From: Anaerobaca lacustris
GTDB lineage: Bacteria; Planctomycetota; Phycisphaerae; Sedimentisphaerales; Anaerobacaceae
Assembly: GCF_030012215.1 (NCBI RefSeq)
Contig: NZ_JASCXX010000036.1
Location: 1 to 38,147 of the forward strand
Length of the DNA stretch: 38,147 nt
Direction of reading: 5' to 3'
The translations under genes and the position numbers were made by a program. The notes below the pieces were generated by a model. It saw only the letters and a list, made by a program, of their open reading frames with translations. It was not told where the DNA came from and made no database searches. Numbering within the stretch: position 1 is the stretch's first letter; every line of letters begins with the position of its first letter. Shown in pieces: positions 32,564 to 38,147 of this stretch.

Positions 32564-33691
32564 ATGAATGACAAGGAACTGGTACGCGTCGCGGCGGCCA
32601 TCGAGAACGCTTTGTGGCAGTTGCGCAAGAGCCGCTACGCGAGGTGTGCAGCGCAGTTGAGCCTGTTCGCCGGCACGATACGGAACCTGATCGGCGATTC
32701 CCGAAAGCTTGCCGTGGCTGTGTCCCGCGACTGGATTGCAGCGGCCGAACACTCCTGTAAGACGATTAGCCGGCAGTTGGGTGAGATCCCATTCCTGGCT
32801 TCCAATATCCAGTCGCTTCTGGACAGGCGACACAGAGAGATGCCAGCTCTCTCTGCGATCGCAGCAGACCTGTGGGCGTTGCAGCAGGAGTTCGATGACG
32901 TCGCATTCAACGGCGAGGAAAATGCCCTCTGCGTGGTCACGGAAGCGATTACCCTGGAAGATATCTACCTGGGGCGGTTTCGGATTGCATTGTATCTGGA
33001 CAGTCTGAGTGAGCTGTATCAGAAGGTGCCGTACTATGTGGTGGCCATCGATCCTCACCCGGCGGCAACCGACAACGCCATAACGCATCCGCATGTGAGC
33101 CACGATGTGGTCTGCGAAGGCGACGGCGCAGCGGCTATCAAAGCAGCGCTCGAAACAGGGCGACTGGTGGACTTCTTCACTATGGTCCGCAGCATCCTGA
33201 CGACCTACAACCCCGACAGCCCCTATGTACCACTGACGGACTGGCATGGGGTGTCATGCTACGAGTGCGGCTACATCGTGGACAGCGAGCAATCCTATTA
33301 TTGCACCTGTTGTGACAACGCGGTGTGTGATGACTGCTCGGCCGTCTGCGCCGGTTGCAGCGAGATCATCTGCAAGAGTTGCGCCGGTACATGCGAGATC
33401 TGCGAGCGTTCGTTGTGTCCGAGGTGTGCGAAGAAGAAGTGCAGTGAATGTGAATCGGTGTGCTGTGAATCGTGTCTTGATGAGGGGCTGTGCCCCGAGT
33501 GCAGAGAAGAAAGGCAAAGCAATGAAGAACAGGAAACAGAAGACGAGCAAGAAGCCCCAACCGGTCAAGAAGCAGCGGTTATGGGAGGACGACTGGCCGA
33601 TGGAGGACAGCGAGCCGGTACAGCCTACGCTGCGGTTCAGCCCGACGGCGTGGGCCAAGCTCCTGTACTTCCGGGACCAATCGGACAATGA
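32564..33691 (+). CDS. E2-like (UBC-fold) protein fused to a Cys-rich RING/treble-clef-type zinc-finger region
   Basis: 375 residues from ATG 32564 (SD AAAGGA). Residues ~1-115 are helical. Residues ~133-227 fit the E2 core: [14 protein letters not shown] (strands), [14 protein letters not shown] (E2 flap), then [14 protein letters not shown], where HPH replaces the E2 HPN and Cys ~184 is the predicted thioester Cys. A C-terminal part [31 protein letters not shown] matches the E2 'siLl.pnp.sPl' end. Residues ~232-313 hold about 20 Cys in pairs (CYEC, CTCC, CDDC, CAGC, CKSC, CEIC, CPRC, CSEC, CCESC, CPEC), a chain of RING/B-box-like fingers. The final ~60 residues are acidic, then Ala/Gly-rich. 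It probably combines conjugation and ligase functions in one chain. E2 assignment rests on motif spacing only. Confidence 0.75.
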   Translation: MNDKELVRVAAAIENALWQLRKSRYARCAAQLSLFAGTIRNLIGDSRKLAVAVSRDWIAAAEHSCKTISRQLGEIPFLASNIQSLLDRRHREMPALSAIAADLWALQQEFDDVAFNGEENALCVVTEAITLEDIYLGRFRIALYLDSLSELYQKVPYYVVAIDPHPAATDNAITHPHVSHDVVCEGDGAAAIKAALETGRLVDFFTMVRSILTTYNPDSPYVPLTDWHGVSCYECGYIVDSEQSYYCTCCDNAVCDDCSAVCAGCSEIICKSCAGTCEICERSLCPRCAKKKCSECESVCCESCLDEGLCPECREERQSNEEQETEDEQEAPTGQEAAVMGGRLADGGQRAGTAYAAVQPDGVGQAPVLPGPIGQ

Positions 33692-34310
33692 GGTGGGCGG
33701 CTTTGGCATCACCGATCCGGACGACCTGCTGTTCGTACAGGACGTCGTCGCCGTCAAACAGGAAGTTACCTCCATCAGTGTCAAGTTCGATGACGAGGCG
33801 GTCAGTAAGTTCTTCGACGAGCAGGTGGACCTGGGCCGAAGGCCCGAACAGTTCGCGCGGCTTTGGCTGCATACCCATCCTGGAGACTCGCCGGAACCCA
33901 GCGACAAGGATGAGGAGACCTTCAAACGCGTGTTCGGCGCGTGCCAGTGGGCGGCGATGGTGATCGTGGCCCAGGATGACAGCACGTACGCCCGCCTGAG
34001 CTTTAACGTCGGTCCGGGCAGTCAGGTGTTGATTCCTGTAGGGATCGATTATTCACAGGCGTTTGGCCCCAGCGACCATGACGCTTGGGACACCGAGTAT
34101 GCGGCCAACGTCAGGGCCGTGGACTGGCTGTGTGAGACGGCTCAGCATGAGAAGCCATCGGCCGATAGGCAATTGTACAGCGATGTCATGCCGTACGATT
34201 TCCTGGCGGAATTCGAGGGCATGGAACCGGCCCAACGCCAGGCGCTCCTCGATGAGCTGGCGGACCGGCCGGAACTGTGGGACCGGGAAAGTGAGGTGCT
34301 GTTCTTATGA
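33522..34310 (+). CDS. JAMM/JAB (MPN) metalloprotease, deubiquitinase-like
   Basis: 262 residues from ATG 33522 (AAAGG SD 9 nt upstream); 33600 is an alternative start. A basic N-terminal tail ([17 protein letters not shown]) precedes the JAB fold from ~37. The JAMM motif is complete: Glu ~57 (NEVGGFGI), then [14 protein letters not shown] with His ~117, His ~119, Ser ~127 and Asp ~130, i.e. HxH-x7-S-x2-D. Zn2+-dependent removal or maturation of the Ubl is the expected activity. It overlaps the E2-RING frame by 170 bp in a different frame and its stop overlaps the ThiF start (ATGA). The C-terminal ~60 residues (…[18 protein letters not shown]) are helical and of unknown role. Confidence 0.88.
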   Translation: MKNRKQKTSKKPQPVKKQRLWEDDWPMEDSEPVQPTLRFSPTAWAKLLYFRDQSDNEVGGFGITDPDDLLFVQDVVAVKQEVTSISVKFDDEAVSKFFDEQVDLGRRPEQFARLWLHTHPGDSPEPSDKDEETFKRVFGACQWAAMVIVAQDDSTYARLSFNVGPGSQVLIPVGIDYSQAFGPSDHDAWDTEYAANVRAVDWLCETAQHEKPSADRQLYSDVMPYDFLAEFEGMEPAQRQALLDELADRPELWDRESEVLFL

Positions 34311-34972
34311 GAGATGACGAAAGGTACAGCCGCCAGCGCGACATCGTGCCGCCGGAACGGATCGTGGTCTGTCGAGCCACAGTGATCGGCGTCGGCGCCA
34401 TTGGGCGCCAGGTCGCCCTGCAGCTTGCGGCGATGGGAGTCCCGTGGCTCGAACTCGTGGACTTCGATCTGGTCGAGACGAGCAATCTGGCCAGTCAGGG
34501 CTACCTGGAAGACGATCTGGGCCAACTCAAGGTCGAGGCCACGGCCATGCAGTGTGAACGCATCAACGCCGGAATCGAGATCGTCTCTGTGCCCCAGCGG
34601 TTTCGTCGCAGTATGGAGATCGGCAACGCCGTCTTCTGCTGTGTGGACAAGATCGATGTCCGCCGGCTGATCTGGCAGGCGGTAGGGGACCAGGTGGGCT
34701 TCTTCTGCGATAGCCGGATGAGTGCCGAGGTCCTGCGGGTCCTGACGGCCTGTGATGCGCCATCGCGGTCGCACTATCCCAGTACGCTCTTCCGCACGGA
34801 GGAGGCCTTTGTCGGCCCCTGCACGGCCAAGACCACGATCTACTGCGCCAACATCGCTGCCGGCCTGATGATCGCCCAGTTCACCAAACACCTGCGGCAC
34901 CTGCCCGTCGACCCGGACATCCAACTGAATCTGCTGGCCTCGGAGCTGAATGTCACTGATGCCTGCCGGTGA
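34307..34972 (+). CDS. ThiF/E1-like Ubl-activating enzyme
   Basis: 221 residues. RYSRQ starts the family pattern. The nucleotide-binding GVGAIG is at ~28-33, [16 protein letters not shown] at ~51-66 supplies the Asp and Asn of the adenylation site, Lys ~75 follows in LGQLKVEAT, and a [10 protein letters not shown] strand carries Asp ~114. Cys ~172 in [20 protein letters not shown] is the best catalytic-Cys candidate, in the place where JAB-linked bacterial E1s carry it. The CxxC zinc pairs of ThiF/MoeB are absent, and NLxxQ has Ser where Arg is usual. It activates the Ubl C-terminus with ATP. It is the last gene before a strong hairpin and overlaps the JAMM gene by 4 bp. Confidence 0.88.
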   Translation: MRDDERYSRQRDIVPPERIVVCRATVIGVGAIGRQVALQLAAMGVPWLELVDFDLVETSNLASQGYLEDDLGQLKVEATAMQCERINAGIEIVSVPQRFRRSMEIGNAVFCCVDKIDVRRLIWQAVGDQVGFFCDSRMSAEVLRVLTACDAPSRSHYPSTLFRTEEAFVGPCTAKTTIYCANIAAGLMIAQFTKHLRHLPVDPDIQLNLLASELNVTDACR

Positions 34973-34991
34973 GTGTGGCAGGCGGGTTTTG

Positions 34992-35017
34992 GGGAGGGCC
35001 GACGACAAGGCCCTCCC
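34992..35017 (+). terminator. Strong hairpin after the Ubl cassette
   Basis: GGGAGGGCC-GACGACAA-GGCCCTCCC is a perfect 9-bp G:C-rich stem 20 bp after the E1 stop, followed by a pyrimidine-rich stretch but no T-run. It is a probable 3' end or transcript-stability element for the cassette. An A/T-rich AATATATAG near 35039 may be a further TATA-like site. Confidence 0.65.
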
Positions 35018-35080
35018 TCTGCTCGCTCCTGACAGCACAATATATAGATCTGTATTCACTATTTCCGATCACCGCAATCC

Positions 35081-35088
35081 TTAAATAC
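35081..35088 (+). promoter_or_regulatory. Archaeal-type TATA box for the 68-aa gene
   Basis: TTAAATAC (with CC upstream) is centred 27.5 nt before ATG 35112. No SD precedes that ATG, so the transcript would be leaderless or nearly so. Confidence 0.6.
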
Positions 35089-35111
35089 TCCTTCTGCGTT
35101 GTCATTATCAA

Positions 35112-35318
35112 ATGACATCGAAAACACATACACCACAAGACAAAGACGACAAGGCCGTTCGTACCCTCGAAGAGATCTGTGAGAACACCCGCGCCATCCG
35201 CCGGGTGGTCAACCGCATTCTGGACCACCTGCACGAGACCCAGGACACAGACGACGACTACGACCCCTATACCCTCGACTGGGCCGATCTGGACAACTAC
35301 GACGACATGTATTACTGA
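35112..35318 (+). CDS. Small acidic protein (68 aa)
   Basis: Helical first half (KAVRTLEEICENTRAIRRVV, NRILDHLHETQ) and a highly acidic, Tyr-rich tail (DTDDDYDPYTLDWADLDNYD, DMYY). It reads like a short coiled-coil segment with an acidic C-terminal peptide. I do not recognise the family. It is leaderless with its own TATA box, upstream of the other small genes and Orc1/Cdc6. Confidence 0.6.
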   Translation: MTSKTHTPQDKDDKAVRTLEEICENTRAIRRVVNRILDHLHETQDTDDDYDPYTLDWADLDNYDDMYY

Positions 35319-35363
35319 GCCGGCGTCCCGGACGCCGGCCGGTGGTCGCGTGGCAACCAAAGG

Positions 35364-35371
35364 TTTATATA
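35364..35371 (+). promoter_or_regulatory. Archaeal-type TATA box for the 110-aa gene
   Basis: TTTATATA (AGGTTTATATAGC) is centred exactly 25.5 nt before ATG 35393. No SD is present. It has the same geometry as 6512-6519, 6561-6568 and 26390-26397. Confidence 0.7.
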
Positions 35372-35392
35372 GCCCGGTCGCCTATTGCTTCC

Positions 35393-35725
35393 ATGGTAGA
35401 ACCGGACCTGCAAGACAGACTCCAGCGCCTCCAGGAGAGCCTCCGCCGCATCAGGGCCCTGCTCGCCTGGGAGCGGCTCAAACGCCGGGAGGACCAATCC
35501 AACGGGATACCGGCGTTTCGAATACACGATTCCACCGCAGAGGACCTTCGCAGTGAGTACTCCATTCTGCTGACCGGTCTGCTGCAGATGTACTGTCTTC
35601 TCCATCACCGCTCGTCCATCGTCGCACAGTCCATCCGCGAGGACATCTTCCAGCGCCTCGCCGAGATCGAGTGGCAGCTCTATCGCCTGCAACTGCACCG
35701 AAGGTTCGGAGGGCCTGGCACGTGA
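35393..35725 (+). CDS. Small helical/coiled-coil protein (110 aa)
   Basis: I place the start at ATG 35393 by the TATA spacing. The sequence is strongly helical: MVEPDLQDRLQRLQESLRRI, RALLAWERLKRREDQ, then AEDLRSEYSILLTGLLQMYC and EDIFQRLAEIEWQLYRLQLH. A coiled-coil adaptor, perhaps for the next gene, is likely. Its stop overlaps the next start (GTGA at 35722). Function unknown. Confidence 0.6.
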   Translation: MVEPDLQDRLQRLQESLRRIRALLAWERLKRREDQSNGIPAFRIHDSTAEDLRSEYSILLTGLLQMYCLLHHRSSIVAQSIREDIFQRLAEIEWQLYRLQLHRRFGGPGT

Positions 35726-36429
35726 AAATGGGTTTGTTCGATCTGTTCAGGTCAAAACGCACGAAGGCAAGCGTCTCCCAGGAGGAACACCGCCGCCTGG
35801 CCGCAGCATTCTACGATCTCCGGACGCAGGTCTCAAACCTGGACGCCCAGATCGCCACCGTCCATATGGCGCTTCGCCGGCACGAGAACGATATCGCCGC
35901 CTGCAAGGACCTCACCGGCCGCCACGAAAAGGCTCTGACACTGCTGGAGCAGATCGTCAACACACCATCCGCCCTGTCAACCGGGTATGCCGACCGATTC
36001 CCACAGCACTCAGTCCCCGCCGTGAAAGAAACGTCGAACCCGCCAACCATCGAATCAGCGTCTTATCCACCGGCGCGCCGACTCGACCTCGACCGATTCA
36101 CCGAGCAGCAGAAACGACTGCTGGCCGCGTTCGTTCAAAACCGGGACCGGACGATGTCTTACGCCGACCTTGCCGCCGTGCTCGGCAAGTCCGCCTATAC
36201 GATCAAGAACCAGATGAACCAGATCCGGCACAAGGCCGACCTGTTCGACTGCACCGTAGGACCCGAAAGCCGCAATTATTTCAAACTCAAGGACGACCTG
36301 AAGGTCGAGAAGCAGCTCAAGACCGGCCGACCCGCAGGGCGCCCGGTGTCGATGGCTGAACCCGACCGGACGATGTCCGGGCCCGAAACGACCCCATCGG
36401 AACTGACCTTCTCACATTCATTGTTCTAA
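35722..36429 (+). CDS. Coiled-coil + winged-helix protein, next to Orc1/Cdc6
   Basis: 235 residues from GTG 35722 (overlaps the previous stop); ATG 35728 is an alternative start. Residues ~1-90 are a coiled coil (LFDLFRSKRTKASVSQEEHR, LAAAFYDLRTQVSNLDAQIA). Residues ~130-200 have a winged-helix pattern (FTEQQKRLLAAFVQNRDRTM, SYADLAAVLGKSAYTIKNQM, NQIRHKADLFDCTVGPES) with a helix-turn-helix at SYADLAAVLGKSAYTIKNQM. The N-terminal KMGLFDLFRSK start resembles a small group of archaeal proteins, which is a weak impression. It is likely a DNA-binding regulator or replication accessory of the element. Confidence 0.65.
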   Translation: MKMGLFDLFRSKRTKASVSQEEHRRLAAAFYDLRTQVSNLDAQIATVHMALRRHENDIAACKDLTGRHEKALTLLEQIVNTPSALSTGYADRFPQHSVPAVKETSNPPTIESASYPPARRLDLDRFTEQQKRLLAAFVQNRDRTMSYADLAAVLGKSAYTIKNQMNQIRHKADLFDCTVGPESRNYFKLKDDLKVEKQLKTGRPAGRPVSMAEPDRTMSGPETTPSELTFSHSLF

Positions 36430-36600
36430 CCCCGGACGGCACGATACCCTGTATCGCCCCATGCAAGCCGGCACGCTGGCAAGATTTTCGTTCCTGGCGG
36501 CAAAGTGAGAGTTGCGGCCGGCTCCGTCTGCAGGCGATCCCGAAATGGCCTGGTGACCTTGCACTATCACAATGATGGTTCGAGTCGTTTGGCTGCCCAC

Positions 36601-36618
36601 TATTCGGATAACCGAATA
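36601..36618. promoter_or_regulatory. Inverted repeat, candidate origin-binding or operator site upstream of Orc1/Cdc6
   Basis: TATTCGG-ATAA-CCGAATA is a perfect 7-bp inverted repeat in the 311-bp gap before the initiator gene. It does not match the classical ORB consensus. Orc1/Cdc6 origins usually lie next to the gene, so this gap (36430-36741), which holds no gene, is the best place for one. Confidence 0.45.
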
Positions 36619-36692
36619 ACTTCGCCCGACAGTCAATCGCACCCTCTGTGGGTCCATCTCAACGGACTCTACATCCGGTCCGCAACGGCAGG

Positions 36693-36700
36693 TTTATAAA
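36693..36700 (+). promoter_or_regulatory. Archaeal-type TATA box upstream of Orc1/Cdc6
   Basis: TTTATAAA (AGGTTTATAAACC) is a symmetric TATA box centred 45.5 nt before ATG 36742, so the predicted transcript has a ~20-nt leader. No strong SD lies in it. Confidence 0.6.
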
Positions 36701-36741
36701 CCCCCTCGACTTTACGCGTCCAGCGAGGTTTATGCGTCATC

Positions 36742-37830
36742 ATGGATATCGATCAGTATCTCTCAGAGAAACAGGCGGCCCTGGACAAGGGCGCCGACAG
36801 GATTCGCAACTTCGAGGTCTTTGACTTCAATTACGTTCCCGAAAAGCCCCTCATGCGCGAGGAGGTCAAACCGGTCATCGACGCCCTGCTGCGCTATCAG
36901 CAGACCGGGATCGCCAACAACGTCCTGGTCCTGGGCTCGCGCGGATCGGGCAAGAGCGTTCTGGCCAGGTGCTTGATGAATCTCATGTCCCAGCAGGGTC
37001 AGGCCGCCTTCGCCTATGCCAACTGCCGCCAGCACAATACCAGCGTCAAGATCCTGGCCGCCCTGCTCGGCCTGCGGCCACGAGGGTCGAGTCTCGACGA
37101 ATTGTGGCAGCGGTTTGAGAATGCCCACGAGGGTCGGGTCGTCTTCGTGCTCGATGAGGTCGACCTGATCAGCGAGAAGGACCGACACAAGGACATCCTT
37201 TATCTTCTCAGTCGCTCGACCAGGAATTATATGGCGGTCCTTTTGAGCAATAACCCCAAGTTCCTCAACCTGCTCGATGAGAGCATCAAGAGCACGCTGC
37301 AACCGGAGATCGTGCACTTTCGCAACTATGACGCCACCGAGATCGAGCGCATTCTCCTGGATCGCGCGCGAATCGGCCTGAAGACAACACCGGCGGGCAC
37401 ACCCAGTGAGATCGCCGCCATGACCGCCAGGAACACCAATTCCGACGTGCGCGTGGCCATCAAGACGCTCTACCTATGGGCCCTGGAGCCGCAGACGGCC
37501 ATTGCCGAACACTTCGAGAAGGCCAGACGCGACATCATGTTCGATGTGATCCGGGACCTCAACGACCGCAACCTCCTGATCCTCCGGGCCGTCCTCGATG
37601 AGTCCGACGGCTTTGCCAAAGACGTCTACGAGACCTATCGCCGCAGAAGCGCCCAAGTCCACGAAGAGCCCTTCAGCTACATGCACTTCTATTCGAATCT
37701 CTCCTATCTTCAGAGCCTTGGCCTGCTCGTTCTGATCTCGACCAAGGTCAACCGCACGTATACCAACCGGATCCAGTTGACCTTCGATCCAAGTATCCTC
37801 GATGCCGTCTGGACGATGCGGTTCGCCTGA
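36742..37830 (+). CDS. cdc6: Orc1/Cdc6-type replication initiator (AAA+)
   Basis: 362 residues. Walker A GSRGSGKS is at ~65-72 and Walker B VVFVLDEVDL at ~133-142. Sensor I is the MAVLLSNNPKFL region (Asn ~170). STLQPEIVHFRNYDATEIER is the post-sensor 'P-x-I-x-F' segment before the AAA lid. The C-terminal winged helix spans ~290-355 (…FSYMHFYSNLSYLQSLGLLV, LISTKVNRTYTNRIQLTF). The N-terminal FDFNYVPEKPLMREEVKPVI is typical of archaeal Cdc6, where Y-x-P-x-x-P-x-R-E-x-E precedes the ATPase. Archaea use it to bind origins and load MCM; here it most likely initiates replication of an extrachromosomal or integrated element. Length and motifs are complete. Such a gene is unexpected beside the bacterial-looking left part. 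Confidence 0.9.
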   Translation: MDIDQYLSEKQAALDKGADRIRNFEVFDFNYVPEKPLMREEVKPVIDALLRYQQTGIANNVLVLGSRGSGKSVLARCLMNLMSQQGQAAFAYANCRQHNTSVKILAALLGLRPRGSSLDELWQRFENAHEGRVVFVLDEVDLISEKDRHKDILYLLSRSTRNYMAVLLSNNPKFLNLLDESIKSTLQPEIVHFRNYDATEIERILLDRARIGLKTTPAGTPSEIAAMTARNTNSDVRVAIKTLYLWALEPQTAIAEHFEKARRDIMFDVIRDLNDRNLLILRAVLDESDGFAKDVYETYRRRSAQVHEEPFSYMHFYSNLSYLQSLGLLVLISTKVNRTYTNRIQLTFDPSILDAVWTMRFA

Positions 37831-37893
37831 AGCACCGGCTTGGTGCGGGCTCATGGTCGCAGATGAGGCGACCGGAGACGGCCGAGTGCCCGA

Positions 37894-37911
37894 CCCAGTG
37901 GATCCATTGGG
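37894..37911. repeat. Imperfect palindrome downstream of Orc1/Cdc6
   Basis: CCCAGTGGATCCATTGGG is an 18-bp near-palindrome (one mismatched pair) in the 159-bp gap after the initiator gene. It could be a second initiator-binding site or a transcript-end hairpin. The remainder of the gap shows nothing else I can name. Confidence 0.35.
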
Positions 37912-37989
37912 CGACTGGGTGATCGAGTCCCCCCTGCCAGTCATCGGCCGTCTGTCTGCCGGTCGATGCCCATGAAAGGAGTCGCAACA

Positions 37990-38147
37990 TGGTGGACAGG
38001 ACGATACGGCGGAGACAAGAAGTATACCGCCCTCACACGGACACGAAAAGATGGTATACCACAAATGGACGGCTGAAACATCCGTATCCAGAAACAGGCT
38101 GCGGTCCGGATCGCAGGACGAATCGACGGCAAAGAAGGGCAAGAGGA
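37990..38147 (+). CDS. Possible start of a gene (partial, runs off the right edge)
   Basis: ATG 37990 follows an AAAGGAG SD by 7 nt and the frame stays open to the window end (MVDRTIRRRQEVYRPHTDTK, then RWYTTNGRLKHPYPETGCGP). The product is strongly basic. No domain can be recognised from 52 residues. An overlapping frame from 37972 (MKGVATWWTGRYGGDKKYTA) ends after 34 codons and is the less likely choice. Confidence 0.35.

Noticed and set aside
32260-34972. Calling the cassette a bona fide PRTRC or Bil system
   Set aside because: No ParB-related gene is present, the Ubl does not resemble the PRTRC C sequence I recall, and the E2-zinc-finger fusion and GHKL gene differ from Bil (BilA-D). Only a relationship in logic is supported.
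1-38147. CRISPR array
   Set aside because: No set of regularly spaced 25-40-bp repeats was seen; the tandem repeats found are 5-11 bp long and belong to att-like or G-rich sites.

Overview
The window is a mosaic of bacterial-type and archaeal-type DNA. Positions 1-5332 look like a sugar-catabolism locus of a Planctomycetota/Lentisphaerota-type bacterium: a DUF4838 glycosidase-like protein running off the left edge, a secreted TIM-barrel protein with a C-terminal formylglycine-generating-enzyme-type domain, and an MFS nucleoside/sugar permease. Their starts have Shine-Dalgarno (SD) sequences.

Positions 5.6-8.5 kb are a scarred boundary. They hold small genes with archaeal-style leaderless promoters, a HEAT-repeat remnant joined to a truncated tyrosine integrase, a hairpin/T-tract terminator, and a 48-nt 3' fragment of an initiator tRNA-Met. 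That fragment has the archaeal-type acceptor end (…CCCCGCT plus A73, implying A1:U72). Tandem 10-bp repeats flank it on both sides, as expected of an integrase attachment site.

Positions 8.6-24.5 kb hold a defence island on the minus strand, apparently one operon of about 15 kb. In transcription order it contains an HsdM N-terminal remnant, a SNF2-type helicase, an AAA ATPase with DUF4276 (OLD/PARIS-like logic), a type III Mod N-terminal remnant, a DUF2130 protein, a SIR2-HerA pair, a KTSC-domain protein, type III Mod, RhuM and type III Res. A sigma-70-like promoter lies upstream of it. A lone STAS-domain gene follows on the plus strand.

Positions 25.4-38.1 kb are a mobile-element or plasmid backbone. 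It has a short tyrosine recombinase with repeated AAATGTGAA motifs around it, a small conserved protein, and a co-directional cassette: GHKL ATPase, two DUF2958 proteins, a zinc-finger protein, a small helical protein, a ubiquitin-like protein (Ubl), an E2-like protein fused to a long Cys-rich RING-like tail, a JAMM/JAB isopeptidase and a ThiF/E1-like enzyme. A strong hairpin, three small genes (one winged-helix-like) and an Orc1/Cdc6 replication initiator follow. The cassette is the most interesting system here: a compact E1/E2-RING/Ubl/JAMM pathway, related in logic to the PRTRC and 'type 6' prokaryotic Ubl systems but with an unusual E2-zinc-finger fusion and a Ubl ending in -EGAA rather than -GG.

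Four genes have an 8-bp TATA-like box centred exactly 25.5 nt upstream of the start codon, and a fifth is centred at 27.5 nt. This is the geometry of archaeal leaderless promoters. With Orc1/Cdc6 and the tRNA end it argues for an archaeal host, or an element of archaeal origin. The left locus, the SD starts and the sigma-70-like promoter argue for bacterial ancestry of the cargo. The sequence alone does not settle which host carried it, and a chimeric assembly has to be excluded. All family names come from motif recognition by eye; no database search was run.
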